64,000 bases of DNA from Cellulomonas massiliensis JC225 (GCF_000312005.1 NZ_HE978588.1:3308898-3372897); one strand, 5' to 3'; positions 23,816-35,309 are shown, numbered from the stretch's first letter. Notes: generated by a model from the sequence alone, not told the origin. Numbers and translations: made by a program.

Positions 23816-24925
23816 TCAGGCCAGCCGGTACAGCCAGCCGTGGCGGTCCTGCGCGCGGCCGTACTGGATGTCGGTGAGCTCGTCGCGGATGCGCGTCGTC
23901 ACCGGCCCCGCCTCGCCGTCGGCGACCGTCACGTCGAACGTCTCCGAGCCCAGGCGGCCGATGGGCGTGATGACCGCGGCCGTGCCGCACGCGAAGACCT
24001 CGCTCACCGAGCCGTCCGCGAGGCCGGCCAGCAGGTCGGCGAGCGCGATCGACTCCTCCTGCACCCGGTGCCCGGCGTCGTGCAGCAGCTGGATGATCGA
24101 CGACCGGGTGACGCCCTCGAGGATCGTGCCGGACAGCGCCGGGGTGGCGACCGTGCCGTCGGAGCGCACGACGAACACGTTCATGCCGCCGAGCTCCTCC
24201 AGGTACGTGCCGGTGGCCGCGTCGAGGAAGCACACCTGCTCGAAGCCCTTGTCGTAGGCCTGCTGCTGCGGCAGGAGCGACGCCGCGTAGTTGCCGCCGC
24301 ACTTCGCCGCGCCCGTGCCGCCGGCCGCGGCCCGCGAGTACGTCTCGGAGACCCAGATGCTCACGGGTCGCACGCCGCCCGCGAAGTACGGGCCGACGGG
24401 CGAGGCGATGACGAGGAACTCCGCCTCGAGCGACGCCCGGACGCCGAGGAAGCTCTCCGAGGCGTACATGAACGGCCGCAGGTAGAGGCTCTTCTCGCCG
24501 CCGCCCGGCACCCAGGCCAGGTCGGTGCGCACGAGGGCCTCGATCGCGCCGAGGAAGTCCGCCTCCGACAGCTCGGGCAGGGCCAGCCGGTTCGCCGAGC
24601 GGGCGAAGCGCTCGGCGTTCGCCTGCGGGCGGAAGGTCCAGACCGACCCGTCGTCGTGGCGGTACGCCTTGAGGCCCTCGAAGATCTCCTGGGCGTAGTG
24701 CAGGACGGCCGTCGCGGGGTCGAGCTGCAGCGGGCCGTAGCGCTCGACCCGGCGGTCGTGCCAGCCGTCGGCCTGCGACCAGGAGACGCGGGCCATGTGG
24801 TCGGTGAAGACGGTGCCGAACCTCGGCGCCGCCAGCGCCTCCTCGCGCTGCGCGTCCGGGACGGGCGCGTCGTTGCGGCGGATCTCGAAGAGGTCGGCGG
24901 ACGTGGGCGTTGCGAGCGTGCTCAT
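23816..24925 (-). CDS. ilvE: branched-chain amino acid aminotransferase
   Basis: IlvE is a PLP enzyme that makes the last step to Ile, Val and Leu using glutamate. The 369-residue protein is a fold-type IV transaminase of the long actinobacterial/eukaryotic type: FGTVFTDHMARVSW at the N-terminus, HYAQEIFEGLKAYR, SLYLRPFMYASESFLGV, GTGAAKCGGNYAAS with the PLP Lys, and LEELGGMNVFVV and GTAAVITPIG at the active site. I use ATG 24925, which has AAAGG upstream; an in-frame GTG 18 nt earlier would destroy that Shine-Dalgarno spacing. It is downstream of leuB with 127 bp between them. Confidence 0.95.
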   Translation of the reverse strand: MSTLATPTSADLFEIRRNDAPVPDAQREEALAAPRFGTVFTDHMARVSWSQADGWHDRRVERYGPLQLDPATAVLHYAQEIFEGLKAYRHDDGSVWTFRPQANAERFARSANRLALPELSEADFLGAIEALVRTDLAWVPGGGEKSLYLRPFMYASESFLGVRASLEAEFLVIASPVGPYFAGGVRPVSIWVSETYSRAAAGGTGAAKCGGNYAASLLPQQQAYDKGFEQVCFLDAATGTYLEELGGMNVFVVRSDGTVATPALSGTILEGVTRSSIIQLLHDAGHRVQEESIALADLLAGLADGSVSEVFACGTAAVITPIGRLGSETFDVTVADGEAGPVTTRIRDELTDIQYGRAQDRHGWLYRLA

Positions 24926-25052
24926 GATCGGGGGGCCTTTCACCAGGGTCGGGTCGACGGTACCGGTGAGGACGGCCGGGTGGACAGGTCGCGCGAGCGC
25001 CGTGCGGGACGGGGCTCGGCGGCCACGGGCTCGGGCCCGCGGGTGCCGGTGG

Positions 25053-26111
25053 TCAGCCGGCGACGCGCTGGGCGAGGTCCTTGCCCACCTCGGCCGTCGA
25101 CCGTACTCGCTCGGCCGAGCCGCGCTCGGCCAGGTCGGCGGCGACGGCGGCCTCGATGCGGCGCGCGGCGTCGGCGTGGCCGAGGTGGTCGAGGAGCAGC
25201 GCCACCGACAGCACGGTGGCCGTCGGGTCGGCCTTGCCCTGCCCGGCGATGTCGGGGGCCGAGCCGTGCACCGGCTCGAACATGCTCGGCGCGGTGCGGT
25301 CGGGGTTGATGTTCGCCGACGCGGCCAGGCCGATGCCGCCGGTGATCGCCGCGGCGAGGTCGGTGAGGATGTCGCCGAAGAGGTTGTCGGTGACGACGAC
25401 GTCGAAGCGCGACGGGTTCGTCACGAGGAAGATCGTCGCCGCGTCCACGTGCAGGTAGTCGACCGTCACGTCCGGGAACTCGGCGTTGACGGCCTCGACG
25501 GTCCGGCGCCAGAGGTGCCCCGCGTGCACGAGCACGTTGTGCTTGTGGACGAGCGTGAGCTTCTTGCGGGGGCGCGCGGCGGCGCGGGCGAACGCGTCGC
25601 GCACGACCCGCTCGACGCCGAACGCGGTGTTGACGCTCACCTCGTTCGCGACCTCGTGCGGCGTGCCGACGCGGATGGCGCCGCCGTTGCCCACGTACGG
25701 CCCCTCGGTGCCCTCGCGCACGACGACGAAGTCGACCTCGCCCGGGTCCGCGAGCGGGCCGGTGACCCCGGGGTAGAGCTTGCCGGGGCGCAGGTTCACG
25801 TAGTGGTCGAGCGCGAAGCGCAGCTTGAGCAGCAGACCGCGCTCCAGCACCCCCGACGGCACGCTCGGGTCGCCGATGGCGCCGAGCAGGATCGCGTCGT
25901 GGGTGCGGATCGCGTCGAGGTCCGCGTCCGTGAGCGTCTCGCCGGTGGCGTGCCAGCGGCGGGCGCCGAGGTCGAAGTCGGTCGTCGTCAGCGTGGCCGC
26001 GCCGCCGAGCGCCTGCTCGAGGACCAGGAGCCCCTGCTCGACCACCTCGGTGCCGATGCCGTCCCCGGCGACGACGGCGAGGTTGAGGGTCGGAGCGGGG
26101 TTCTGGGCCAT
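25053..26111 (-). CDS. leuB: 3-isopropylmalate dehydrogenase
   Basis: LeuB oxidises and decarboxylates 3-isopropylmalate for leucine. The same enzyme can act on 3-methylmalate in the citramalate route to isoleucine, which fits the nearby cimA. The 352-residue protein shows [35 protein letters not shown] with the substrate arginines, [38 protein letters not shown] with the metal Asp residues, and [19 protein letters not shown]. The ATG has TAGAGT 6 nt upstream, so it is probably leaderless and separately promoted. Confidence 0.96.
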   Translation of the reverse strand: MAQNPAPTLNLAVVAGDGIGTEVVEQGLLVLEQALGGAATLTTTDFDLGARRWHATGETLTDADLDAIRTHDAILLGAIGDPSVPSGVLERGLLLKLRFALDHYVNLRPGKLYPGVTGPLADPGEVDFVVVREGTEGPYVGNGGAIRVGTPHEVANEVSVNTAFGVERVVRDAFARAAARPRKKLTLVHKHNVLVHAGHLWRRTVEAVNAEFPDVTVDYLHVDAATIFLVTNPSRFDVVVTDNLFGDILTDLAAAITGGIGLAASANINPDRTAPSMFEPVHGSAPDIAGQGKADPTATVLSVALLLDHLGHADAARRIEAAVAADLAERGSAERVRSTAEVGKDLAQRVAG

Positions 26112-26171
26112 GCCGTCACTCTAGGCCGCGTCCCACGGCTCGGGACGGCCATCTCACCACTCGGACGGGCC

Positions 26172-26723
26172 TTAGTCCACCGGAGGGGTCGGGCCCTCGG
26201 TCGGGTAGACCACCTCGAACCACTCGCAGAAGACCGGCATCGTCGGCCCGAACGCCTCGTCCCCCAGCACCCGTCGCCAGTAGCGCTCGTGCTCCACCCG
26301 CCACGACGCCAGCGTCGCGTCGCCCTCGCCCTCCGCCGCGGCGAACTCGTCCGTCACCTCGTCGAACGGCACCGTCTCGGTGCGCGTCGTGCGGATGAGG
26401 GCGCTCGGCGTCCCGGCACCGTCGAGGACGATCGACAGGTCGCCGACCTGGGGCGGCCGCTCGTCGCCGAACTCCGACCACGCGGTCGCGGTCGCGCGCT
26501 TGCGGCCCGCCAGCACGAGGCCGAGCAGCTCGTCGGCCAGCGCGGGCGAGTCCCCGAACGAGAACGACGGCGGCGGGACCACGTCCTTCGGGGTGCCGCC
26601 GACGACGACCTCGAACTTGCCGAGGCCCAGGTGGCCGCGCGCCGCCTGCCAGAACGCGCTCATCCCGTCGTCCACGACCGCCGGCTCCTGCTCGTCGGCG
26701 GCGTGCAGCTGCTCGTCCGTCAT
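26172..26723 (-). CDS. ASCH domain protein
   Basis: The 183-residue protein has the ASCH fold, an RNA-binding-type barrel related to PUA. Key blocks are LADELLGLVLAGRKRATATAW, PQVGDLSIVLDGAGTPSALIRT and FDEVTDEFAAAEGEGD, followed by WRVEHERYWRR. ASCH proteins of this size include N4-acetylcytidine amidohydrolase (YqfB type) and uncharacterised relatives of the DUF437 group; the Lys/Thr motif GRKRATATA fits that catalytic region. The ATG at 26723 follows GGAGG. It stands alone between ilvC and leuB and has no evident link to amino acid synthesis. Confidence 0.85.
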   Translation of the reverse strand: MTDEQLHAADEQEPAVVDDGMSAFWQAARGHLGLGKFEVVVGGTPKDVVPPPSFSFGDSPALADELLGLVLAGRKRATATAWSEFGDERPPQVGDLSIVLDGAGTPSALIRTTRTETVPFDEVTDEFAAAEGEGDATLASWRVEHERYWRRVLGDEAFGPTMPVFCEWFEVVYPTEGPTPPVD

Positions 26724-26770
26724 CGTCGTCCCTCCGTCGTCGGATGCCCCATCCTGGCGCACCGGACGGC

Positions 26771-26805
26771 GACGGGCCCGGCGGTTCGTGACCGCCGGGC
26801 CCGTC
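26771..26805 (-). terminator. strong hairpin between ilvC repeats and the ASCH gene
   Basis: A perfect 15-bp inverted repeat (gacgggcccggcggt and its complement) with a 5-nt loop lies downstream of ilvC and 47 bp before the ASCH start. No U-tract follows on either strand. It most likely ends ilvBNC transcription. Confidence 0.6.
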
Positions 26806-26818
26806 GTGCGTGCTGGAG

Positions 26819-28623
<1,805 letters not shown>

Positions 28624-28634
28624 GTCGGTGCCTC

Positions 28635-30488
28635 TCAGTCCTCGCGGTCCCACGCCGGGCTGATGCCGCGGGCGTACTGGATGTCGTCGTTGCTCACGCC
28701 GGCGGCGACCATCGGCCACACCATCGCGTCGCGGGAGACGGTGAAGTCCACGACGACGGGCCGGTCGTCGATCTCGAGCGCGCGCTTGATCGTCGCGTCC
28801 ACGTCCGCCTTCGTCTCGCACCGCAGCCCGACGCAGCCGTAGGCGTCCGCGAGCTTGACGAAGTCCGGCACGTGCACCGTGCCGTGGCCCGTGTGCAGGT
28901 CGGTGTTCGAGTACCGCGACTCGTAGAAGAGCGTCTGCCACTGGCGGACCATGCCCAGCGAGCTGTTGTTGACGATCGCGACCTTGATCGGGATGTCGTT
29001 GATCGTGCAGGTGGCCAGCTCCTGGTTGGTCATCTGGAAGCAGCCGTCGCCGTCGATCGCCCACACGGTCCGGTCGGGCTCGCCGACCTTGGCCCCCATC
29101 GCGGCGGGCACCGCGTAGCCCATCGTGCCCAGGCCGCCCGAGTTGAGCCACGAGTTCGGCCGCTCGTACCGGATGAACTGCGCCGCCCACATCTGGTGCT
29201 GGCCCACGCCCGCGGCGTACACCGCCTCGGGGCCGCTGAGCTCGCCGATCCGCTGGATCACGTGCTGCGGCGCGAGGTGCCCGTCGGACGGCTCCTCGTA
29301 CCCGAGCGGGAACGTCTCGCGCCACGCGTCGAGCTGGCGCCACCAGCCCTCGAGGTCGGGCCTGCCGTGCTGCTCGTGCTCGCGCTCGAGCTCGGGCAGC
29401 AGGTCGCCGATGACCTCGCGCAGGTCGCCGACGATCGGCACGTCGACCGCCTTGTTCTTGCCGATCTCGGCGGGGTCGATGTCGGCGTGCACGACGGTCG
29501 CGTTCGGGGCGAACGACGACAGCAGGCCGGTCACGCGGTCGTCGAAGCGCGCGCCGAGGGCGACGACGAGGTCGGCCTTCTGCAGCGCCGCGACGGCGGC
29601 GACGGTGCCGTGCATGCCCGGCATCCCCAGGTGCTGCGGGTGGGTGTCCGGCAGGGCGCCGCGGGCCATGAGGGTGGTGACGACGGGCGCGCCCGACAGG
29701 TCCACCAGACGCCGCAGCTGGGCGCTCGCCCGGGCGCGGATCGTGCCGCCGCCGACGTACAGGACCGGCCGGCGCGCGGTCGCGAGCAGGCGGGCCGCCT
29801 CCCGGATCTGCTTCGCGTGCGGCTTGGTCACCGGGTGGTACCCGGGCAGCGCCACCTCCTGCGGCCAGCGGAAGGTCGTCTGGGCCTGCATCGCCGACTT
29901 CGCGATGTCGACGAGCACCGGGCCCGGACGGCCCGACGACGCGACGTGGAAGGCCTCCGCGATCACGCGCGGGATGTCGTCCGGGTTCGTGACGAGGTAG
30001 TTGTGCTTGGTCACCGGCAGCGTGATGCCGACGATGTCGGCCTCCTGGAACGCGTCGGTGCCGATGAGCGACGCCCCGACCTGCCCCGTGATCGCGACCA
30101 TCGGCACGGAGTCCATGTGCGCGTCGGCGATCGGCGTGACGAGGTTCGTCGCGCCCGGGCCGGACGTGGCCATGCAGACGCCCACGCGACCCGTCGCGGC
30201 CGCGTAGCCGGCGGCGGCGTGCCCGCCGCCCTGCTCGTGCCGCACGAGGATGTGCCGCACGCGCTGCGAGTCCATCAGCGGGTCGTACGTCGGCAGGATC
30301 GCGCCGCCCGGGATGCCGAAGACGACGTCGACGCCGACCTCCTCGAGCGACCGGACGATCGACTGCGCACCCGTGACCTGCTCGACGACCGGGCCGGCGG
30401 TCGTCGCCGGTCGCGGCGGGACGACCGACGCCGGCGTGGCCGGCGGAGCGGACGGGCGAGGCGGAGCCGGATGAGGACCCTGGGCCAT
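28635..30488 (-). CDS. ilvB: acetolactate synthase large (catalytic) subunit
   Basis: IlvB is the ThDP- and FAD-dependent enzyme that starts valine, leucine and isoleucine synthesis. In the 617-residue protein a 40-residue Pro/Ala-rich N-terminus precedes the catalytic core. [16 protein letters not shown] and [15 protein letters not shown] hold the ThDP-activating Glu. [19 protein letters not shown] and [12 protein letters not shown] follow, with FAD-binding middle-domain segments including [12 protein letters not shown]. The ThDP motif [15 protein letters not shown] ends at [14 protein letters not shown]. The gene is led by a leader peptide and terminator, so it is regulated by attenuation. 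Confidence 0.97.
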   Translation of the reverse strand: MAQGPHPAPPRPSAPPATPASVVPPRPATTAGPVVEQVTGAQSIVRSLEEVGVDVVFGIPGGAILPTYDPLMDSQRVRHILVRHEQGGGHAAAGYAAATGRVGVCMATSGPGATNLVTPIADAHMDSVPMVAITGQVGASLIGTDAFQEADIVGITLPVTKHNYLVTNPDDIPRVIAEAFHVASSGRPGPVLVDIAKSAMQAQTTFRWPQEVALPGYHPVTKPHAKQIREAARLLATARRPVLYVGGGTIRARASAQLRRLVDLSGAPVVTTLMARGALPDTHPQHLGMPGMHGTVAAVAALQKADLVVALGARFDDRVTGLLSSFAPNATVVHADIDPAEIGKNKAVDVPIVGDLREVIGDLLPELEREHEQHGRPDLEGWWRQLDAWRETFPLGYEEPSDGHLAPQHVIQRIGELSGPEAVYAAGVGQHQMWAAQFIRYERPNSWLNSGGLGTMGYAVPAAMGAKVGEPDRTVWAIDGDGCFQMTNQELATCTINDIPIKVAIVNNSSLGMVRQWQTLFYESRYSNTDLHTGHGTVHVPDFVKLADAYGCVGLRCETKADVDATIKRALEIDDRPVVVDFTVSRDAMVWPMVAAGVSNDDIQYARGISPAWDRED

Positions 30489-30535
30489 CGGTGTCTCCCT
30501 GGTCGAGCTGTCGGTGCGGTGGTGGTGCCGGGCAC

Positions 30536-30570
30536 AAAAAAACCCTCGGGCCCGTGGGGGCCGACGAGGG
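30536..30570 (-). terminator. ilvBN attenuator terminator
   Basis: On the minus strand a stem with outer CCCTCG/CGAGGG and inner GGCCC/GGGCC arms ends in seven U residues, 48 nt before the ilvB start and downstream of the leader peptide. Two complementary 8-mers, GAGCGCGC inside the leader frame (30611-30618) and GCGCGCTC just before the terminator (30571-30578), could form a competing hairpin. This is the layout of a ribosome-mediated attenuator. Confidence 0.85.
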
Positions 30571-30603
30571 GAGCGCGCGCGATCGAGGACCTGTGCGGTG
30601 GCC

Positions 30604-30654
30604 TCAGCCGGCGCGCTCAGGAAGTACTACGAGGGTGATGACGGTGATCGGCAC
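30604..30654 (-). CDS. ilvBN leader peptide [16 protein letters not shown]
   Basis: This 16-residue frame starts at GTG 30654 and ends with TGA. Seven residues are Ile, Val or Leu, clustered as [15 protein letters not shown] lies 7 nt before the GTG, so the peptide is probably translated from a leaderless transcript. The strong terminator between it and ilvB supports attenuation by Ile, Val and Leu supply, as known for ilvB leaders in Corynebacterium and related genera. Confidence 0.85.
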   Translation of the reverse strand: MPITVITLVVLPERAG

Positions 30655-30661
30655 GCGGCCG

Positions 30662-30690
30662 ACAGTACGCCCGCCGTCGGACGATGTCAC
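30662..30690 (-). promoter_or_regulatory. ilvBN promoter
   Basis: On the minus strand GTGACA (30685-30690) and TACTGT (30662-30667) are 17 nt apart, and the leader peptide starts 7 nt downstream. Confidence 0.7.
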
Positions 30691-30727
30691 GCAGCGCCCC
30701 TCGCGTCTCACATGGTGGTTCACGCGT

Positions 30728-31315
30728 TCACGTCGTGGACGCCACGACGTCGTCGGCGGGCTCGGTGTCCATGTCGAACGCCGGGAGGCCGTCGATGCTC
30801 GTCCGGTTCTTCAGCCGCCGGTACGCCGCGCGCCCCTCGACGCCTTTGCGCTCCATGTGCGCCGGGAGCAGGTCCCGCTCCCCCACGTACTCCATGAGCG
30901 GCACCGCGTACCCGCACGAGTCGGAGACGCGCTCCACGTCGACCACGACCACGGCGCGCGCGCCGCGCGTCTCGGGGAACAGCGCCACGAGCTCCTCGAA
31001 GCCGTCGTCGTACAGGGTCACGAACCGACCGTGGCCGTGCAGCCGCACGATGTTGGGCGGGCCGTCGAACGCGCAGAACATCAGCGTGATCCGGCCGTTC
31101 TCGCGCAGGTGCGCGATCGTCTCCGCGCCGCTGGCCGTGAGGTCCACGTAGGCGACGGTGTGGTCGTCGAGCACGACGAACGCGCCGGGGACGCCCTTCG
31201 GCGAGACGTTCACGCGCCCGTCGGGACCGCTGGGCGCGGTCGCGACGAAGAACACGTGCTGCGCGAGCAGGAACGCCCGCATCCGGTCGTCGATCCGCTC
31301 GTGCACCTTCCCCAT
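30728..31315 (-). CDS. pyridoxamine 5'-phosphate oxidase (PPOX) family protein
   Basis: The 195-residue protein has the split-barrel flavin-binding fold. The N-terminal helix RMRAFLLAQHVFFVATAP leads to VNVSPKGVPGAFVVLDDHTV, then ETIAHLRENGRITLMFCAFDG and NIVRLHGHGRFV, which are PPOX family hallmarks for F420, FMN or heme binding. It lacks the specific features of true PdxH. Actinobacterial members often use F420, but the cofactor cannot be assigned here. The ATG has TAGCCT 6 nt upstream, so it is probably leaderless. It sits just upstream of the ilvB promoter on the same strand. Confidence 0.9.
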   Translation of the reverse strand: MGKVHERIDDRMRAFLLAQHVFFVATAPSGPDGRVNVSPKGVPGAFVVLDDHTVAYVDLTASGAETIAHLRENGRITLMFCAFDGPPNIVRLHGHGRFVTLYDDGFEELVALFPETRGARAVVVVDVERVSDSCGYAVPLMEYVGERDLLPAHMERKGVEGRAAYRRLKNRTSIDGLPAFDMDTEPADDVVASTT

Positions 31316-31362
31316 GCCGTCAGGCTACGGCGGGCGCGTCGAGCGCCGGGGAGGGGCTCACC

Positions 31363-32349
31363 TCACGAGACGTCGCGGCGCCGGAACACGAGCAGCGCGA
31401 CCAGGGCGAGCACCGCCGCGACGACGGCGAGGTAGACGCCGCCGCGCGACATCGACAGCTCCCGCGTGGCGCTCTCGCACGACACCATCCCGCTCGCGTC
31501 GGTGGTGCAGACGTTGGGCAGCCAGTACTCGCTGCCGCCGCGCACCCACGCGTCGACGTTGGCCGCGAGCGTCCACGGGGCGAGCCCGGCCCACACCTGC
31601 CGCAGCACGACCTCGACGGCGACGAACCACCCGACGAGCGCCCCGAGGACCGCCGCCGTGTGGCGCAGCAGGAAGCCGAGCGCGACGCCGATGACGCCGC
31701 CGCCGAGGCCGAGCGCGACCATCCGTGCGCTCGACGCGAGCAGGTCCGGCCACGTGTCGTCCGTGACGGCGCCGAGCTGGTCGTGCAGCGCGTACGCCCC
31801 GTACGTGCCGCCGACGAGCACGCCCACCGTCACGAGCAGGAGCGGCAGCACGCCCAGCAGGGTGGCGAGCAGCTTGCTCGCGAACACCCGGCCGCGGCGC
31901 GGTGCGAACGTGAGCCAGTTCCCGATCGAGCCCGTCGCGAACTCCGCGCCGACGAAGCTCGCGCCGATCGCGAGCGCGCCCGCGAGCAGCACGACCGCCA
32001 TGCTCTCGATCATCCCCACGCCCTCGCCGGCGAACGTCGCGACCGGACGCAGGAACCACTCGAGCCGCGGGGCCATGTCGTCGCAGCCGTAGTCCGCCTC
32101 CGGGTCGGGGTCCGCCGCCTGCGCGTCGCGGCAGTCCTGCTCCTGCTGCTCGCCGTTCTTCTCCCAGTCGTCGAGCTGCACCGCGAGGTGGGCCTGCGCC
32201 TGCTCGACCTCGGCCGGCGACGGCGGCGTCGACATCGTCCACGCGCCGACGACGCCGACGAGCGCGATCGCGACGACGCCGGCGGCGGCGAGCCACAGCA
32301 GGACCCGGGAGCGCAGCCGCGTGAGCTCCGCGTGCAGCAGCCGGGTCAC
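31363..32349 (-). CDS. ABC-2 type transporter permease
   Basis: This 328-residue protein starts at a GTG overlapping the ATPase gene stop (GTGA). It begins with a short cytoplasmic segment (TRLLHAELTRLRSRV), a first helix, and then an extracytoplasmic acidic loop with two Cys (QQEQDCRDAQ, YGCDDMAP). At least five further helices follow, including the ABC-2 features FVGAEFATGSIGNWLTFAPRR and a C-terminal LVFRRRDVS. A second exposed loop before the last helix also holds two Cys. It forms an exporter with the coupled ATPase; the cargo is unknown, and self-protection or lipid export are common roles for such pairs. Confidence 0.9.
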   Translation of the reverse strand: MTRLLHAELTRLRSRVLLWLAAAGVVAIALVGVVGAWTMSTPPSPAEVEQAQAHLAVQLDDWEKNGEQQEQDCRDAQAADPDPEADYGCDDMAPRLEWFLRPVATFAGEGVGMIESMAVVLLAGALAIGASFVGAEFATGSIGNWLTFAPRRGRVFASKLLATLLGVLPLLLVTVGVLVGGTYGAYALHDQLGAVTDDTWPDLLASSARMVALGLGGGVIGVALGFLLRHTAAVLGALVGWFVAVEVVLRQVWAGLAPWTLAANVDAWVRGGSEYWLPNVCTTDASGMVSCESATRELSMSRGGVYLAVVAAVLALVALLVFRRRDVS

Positions 32350-33392
32350 GCCGCACCCCCGCCCACGCCGTCGACGACGGCCTCCGGGTGCGGGCCCGGG
32401 GACCCGCCCCCTGGCGACGAGCCGCCGACCACGCCACGGTGCGGGGCGCCGACGTGGCCCTCGGGGCCCTGGCCCGCCGTCAGCTCGAGGAAGACCGACT
32501 CGAGGCCCGCTCGCACCGGCACCAGCTCCTCGACCCACAGGTCGGAGGCGGCGAGCACGCGCGTGATCTGGGCGGGGTGCTCGGTCCCCTGGACGACGAG
32601 GTGGCGCCCGTCGGCCCGCACGGACCAGCCCTGCGCCGTGAGCAGGGACGAGGCGACCTCCTGCCGGTCGACGCGGACGCGCACCTCGAGGCCGCCGTGC
32701 GCGCCGAGCAGGTCCGCCACCCGGCCGTGGGCGACCATGCGGCCGCGGGCGATGATCGAGACGGTGTCGGCGACCTGCTCGACCTCCGCGAGGATGTGCG
32801 AGGAGACGAGCACGGTCTTGCCGCGGTCGGCCAGGCCGCGCATCGTCGCGCGGATCTCGTGGATGCCCGCGGGGTCGAGCCCGTTCGTCGGCTCGTCGAA
32901 GATGAGCAGGTCGGGGTCCTTGAGCAGCGTCGCCGCGATCGCGAGCCGCTGCTTCATGCCCAGCGAGTAGCCGCGGTAGGCGTCCCGGCCCCGGTCGGCC
33001 AGGCCGACGTCCTCGAGCACCTTGTCGACCACGCGGACGGGGGTCCCGATCGCCTGGGCCAGGAGCACGAGGTTGCGTCGGCCGGAGAAGCGCGGGAAGA
33101 ACTTCGGCTGCTCGACGATCGCGCCGACGCGGTCGACGACGTCCGGCAGCCGCTGCGGGACGGGCGTCCCGAACAGGTGGGCCGTGCCCGCGTCCGCCCG
33201 CACGAGCCCGAGGAGCATGCGGATCGTCGTCGTCTTGCCCGAGCCGTTCGGCCCGAGGAAGCCGTGCACGCCGCCCGCCGGCACGTCGAGGTCGAGACCC
33301 TCGACGGCGACCATGCGGCGCCCGCGCCGCCGGTACGTCTTGCGCAGGCCGCGCGTCGAGATCGCGAGCTGCTCGTCCACCGTGACGGTCAC
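32346..33392 (-). CDS. ABC transporter ATP-binding protein
   Basis: The 348-residue protein has a standard export-type ATPase: FLGPNGSGKTTTIRMLLGL (Walker A), EQPKFFPRFSGRRNL (Q-loop), YSLGMKQRLAIAATLL (signature), LLIFDEPTNGLDPAGIHE (Walker B and D-loop) and VLVSSHILAEVEQ (H-loop). Residues 215-305 form an extra C-terminal domain common in DrrA-like drug exporters, followed by a Gly/Pro-rich tail of about 40 residues. It is translationally coupled to the permease gene. No drug-resistance role can be claimed from sequence alone. Confidence 0.93.
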   Translation of the reverse strand: MTVTVDEQLAISTRGLRKTYRRRGRRMVAVEGLDLDVPAGGVHGFLGPNGSGKTTTIRMLLGLVRADAGTAHLFGTPVPQRLPDVVDRVGAIVEQPKFFPRFSGRRNLVLLAQAIGTPVRVVDKVLEDVGLADRGRDAYRGYSLGMKQRLAIAATLLKDPDLLIFDEPTNGLDPAGIHEIRATMRGLADRGKTVLVSSHILAEVEQVADTVSIIARGRMVAHGRVADLLGAHGGLEVRVRVDRQEVASSLLTAQGWSVRADGRHLVVQGTEHPAQITRVLAASDLWVEELVPVRAGLESVFLELTAGQGPEGHVGAPHRGVVGGSSPGGGSPGPHPEAVVDGVGGGAA

Positions 33393-33520
33393 GTCGTCCC
33401 CCTGCCGCTGCCCGCGGGTCCGCGGTCGCCGGACGCACCCGGCAGCGGCACGCTAGCGCAGGTCAGCGGGCCGGCGCGGGCACTTCGCGGGTGGTTCGGC
33501 CGGGCGCGTCGGCGCCGCGG

Positions 33521-35260
33521 TCACAGCCGCCAGACGCCGGCCTCCCAGGGCCGGAGCGCGACCGGGCCGGCCGCGAGCGGCGCCGTGTCGGCGTAGTTCC
33601 CGAGGACGAGGGCGGCCTCGCCGGCCACCGGCACGCCCGGGTCGACCTCCCGCGGCTCGCCGCCGACGTTCACCACGACGAGCAGCGTCCGCCCGCCCAG
33701 CGAGCGCGTGAACGCGTAGACGTGCTCGTCGTCCGGCAGCAGCATCGTGAAGTCCCCGAGCGCCACGACGGGGTCGTCGTGCCGGAGCTCGACCAGCCGG
33801 CGGTAGTGGTGGAAGACCGAGGCGGGGTCGGCGCGCTCCGCCTCCGCGGTCACCGTCCACCCCGGCGGCACCTCCAGCCACGGCGTGCCGGTGGTGAAAC
33901 CCGCGTGCGCCGAGGAGTCCCACTGCACCGGGGTGCGTGCGTTGTCGCGGCTCATCGCCGCCAGCCCCGCCAGGAGCTGCTCGTCGGTCGCGGAGCCGAG
34001 CGCCCGCGCCTGCTCGACGTGCCGCAGCGACTCGATGTCGCGGTACTGGTCGAGCCGCGTGAAGTGCGCGTTCGTCATCCCGAGCTCCTCGCCCTGGTAG
34101 ACGTACGGCGTGCCGCGATGCAGGTGCAGCAGCGTGGCCAGCGCCGTCGCGGACTCCCTCCGGTACCGGCCGTCGTCGCCCCAGCGCGAGACGATCCGCG
34201 GCTGGTCGTGGTTGTCCCAGTAGAGGCTGTTCCAGCCGACGTCCGCGAGCCCCGCCTGCCACCGCCCGAACGACGCCTTGAGGTCCGTGAGCCGTAGCGG
34301 GCGGGGGTCGAACTTCCCGCCCGGGCCGTGGTCCAGCCCGACGTGCTCGAACTGGAACACCATGTCGACCTCGCGGCGCGCCGGGTCGGTGAACAGCCGG
34401 GCGTCCTCGAGCGTGACGCCCGGCATCTCGCCGACCGTGAGCAGCCGGTCCGGGCGGCCCGCGAACACCTCGCGGTGCATCTCCGCCAGGAACTCGTGGA
34501 TCCGGGGCCCGCACGTGTACGCGGGGCTCCCGTCGCCGTACGGCCCGTCGTGGACCATCCCGTCCGGGAGCGAGCCGTCGGGCGCGACGTCCTTCGACAC
34601 CAGGTTGATGACGTCCATCCGGAAGCCGTCGACCCCCCGGTCGAGCCACCAGCGCATCATCGCGTAGACCGCCTCGCGGACCTGCGGGTTCTCCCAGTTG
34701 AGGTCCGGCTGCTTGCGGCTGAACAGGTGCAGGTAGTACTCGCCCGTCGCCTCGTCGAGCTCCCAGGCGGGGCCGGAGAAGAACGAGCCCCAGTTCGTCG
34801 GCTCGGCCCCCGGCTGCCCCGGACGCATCCCGCGGCGCGCCGGCCGCCACCAGTACCAGTCCCGCTTCGGGCTGTCCGGCGACGAGCGGGACTCGACGAA
34901 CCACGGGTGCTCGTCGGAGGTGTGGTTGACGACGAGGTCCATGACGAGCCGCATGCCCCGCTCGTGCAGCGCGGCCGTCAGCGCGTCCAGGTCCTCGAGC
35001 GTGCCGAACAGCGGGTCGACGGCCTGGTAGTCGCTGATGTCGTAGCCGTTGTCGTCCATCGGCGAGGCGTACACGGGCGACAGCCACAGCACGTCGACAC
35101 CGAGCGCGCTCAGGTGGTCCAACCGCTGCAGGATCCCCCGCAGGTCGCCGACGCCGTCGCCGTCGCTGTCCTGGAACGAGCGCGGGTAGACCTGGTAGAC
35201 CACGGCGCGCGTCCACCACGGTGCGTCGTCGGGCGCGGACGTCGTCGGGGTGAGCGTCAT
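33521..35260 (-). CDS. GH13 alpha-glucosidase, probably oligo-1,6-glucosidase type
   Basis: The 579-residue cytoplasmic enzyme has the GH13_31-type plan. VVYQVYPRSFQDSDGDGVGD (region VI and calcium loop) opens it; LVMDLVVNHTSDEHPW is region I, GVDGFRMDVINLVSK holds the nucleophile Asp, LLTVGEMPG holds the acid/base Glu, and YWDNHDQPR holds the third Asp. The Val directly after the nucleophile Asp is the residue linked with alpha-1,6 preference, whereas Thr at that site favours alpha-1,4. It would release glucose from isomalto-oligosaccharides or dextrin branches. It is an isolated gene, 50 bp from ilvD on the same strand, without a visible transporter. Confidence 0.93.
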   Translation of the reverse strand: MTLTPTTSAPDDAPWWTRAVVYQVYPRSFQDSDGDGVGDLRGILQRLDHLSALGVDVLWLSPVYASPMDDNGYDISDYQAVDPLFGTLEDLDALTAALHERGMRLVMDLVVNHTSDEHPWFVESRSSPDSPKRDWYWWRPARRGMRPGQPGAEPTNWGSFFSGPAWELDEATGEYYLHLFSRKQPDLNWENPQVREAVYAMMRWWLDRGVDGFRMDVINLVSKDVAPDGSLPDGMVHDGPYGDGSPAYTCGPRIHEFLAEMHREVFAGRPDRLLTVGEMPGVTLEDARLFTDPARREVDMVFQFEHVGLDHGPGGKFDPRPLRLTDLKASFGRWQAGLADVGWNSLYWDNHDQPRIVSRWGDDGRYRRESATALATLLHLHRGTPYVYQGEELGMTNAHFTRLDQYRDIESLRHVEQARALGSATDEQLLAGLAAMSRDNARTPVQWDSSAHAGFTTGTPWLEVPPGWTVTAEAERADPASVFHHYRRLVELRHDDPVVALGDFTMLLPDDEHVYAFTRSLGGRTLLVVVNVGGEPREVDPGVPVAGEAALVLGNYADTAPLAAGPVALRPWEAGVWRL

Positions 35261-35309
35261 GCGTCGATCCTGCCCCGCGCGGCGCGGTCCCGCCGCAGGA
35301 CCCCTGCCG

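Noticed and set aside
33393-33520. Possible small gene in the gap between the ABC ATPase and the glucosidase
   Set aside because: No frame with a start, ribosome binding site and sensible composition was found in this 128-bp gap.
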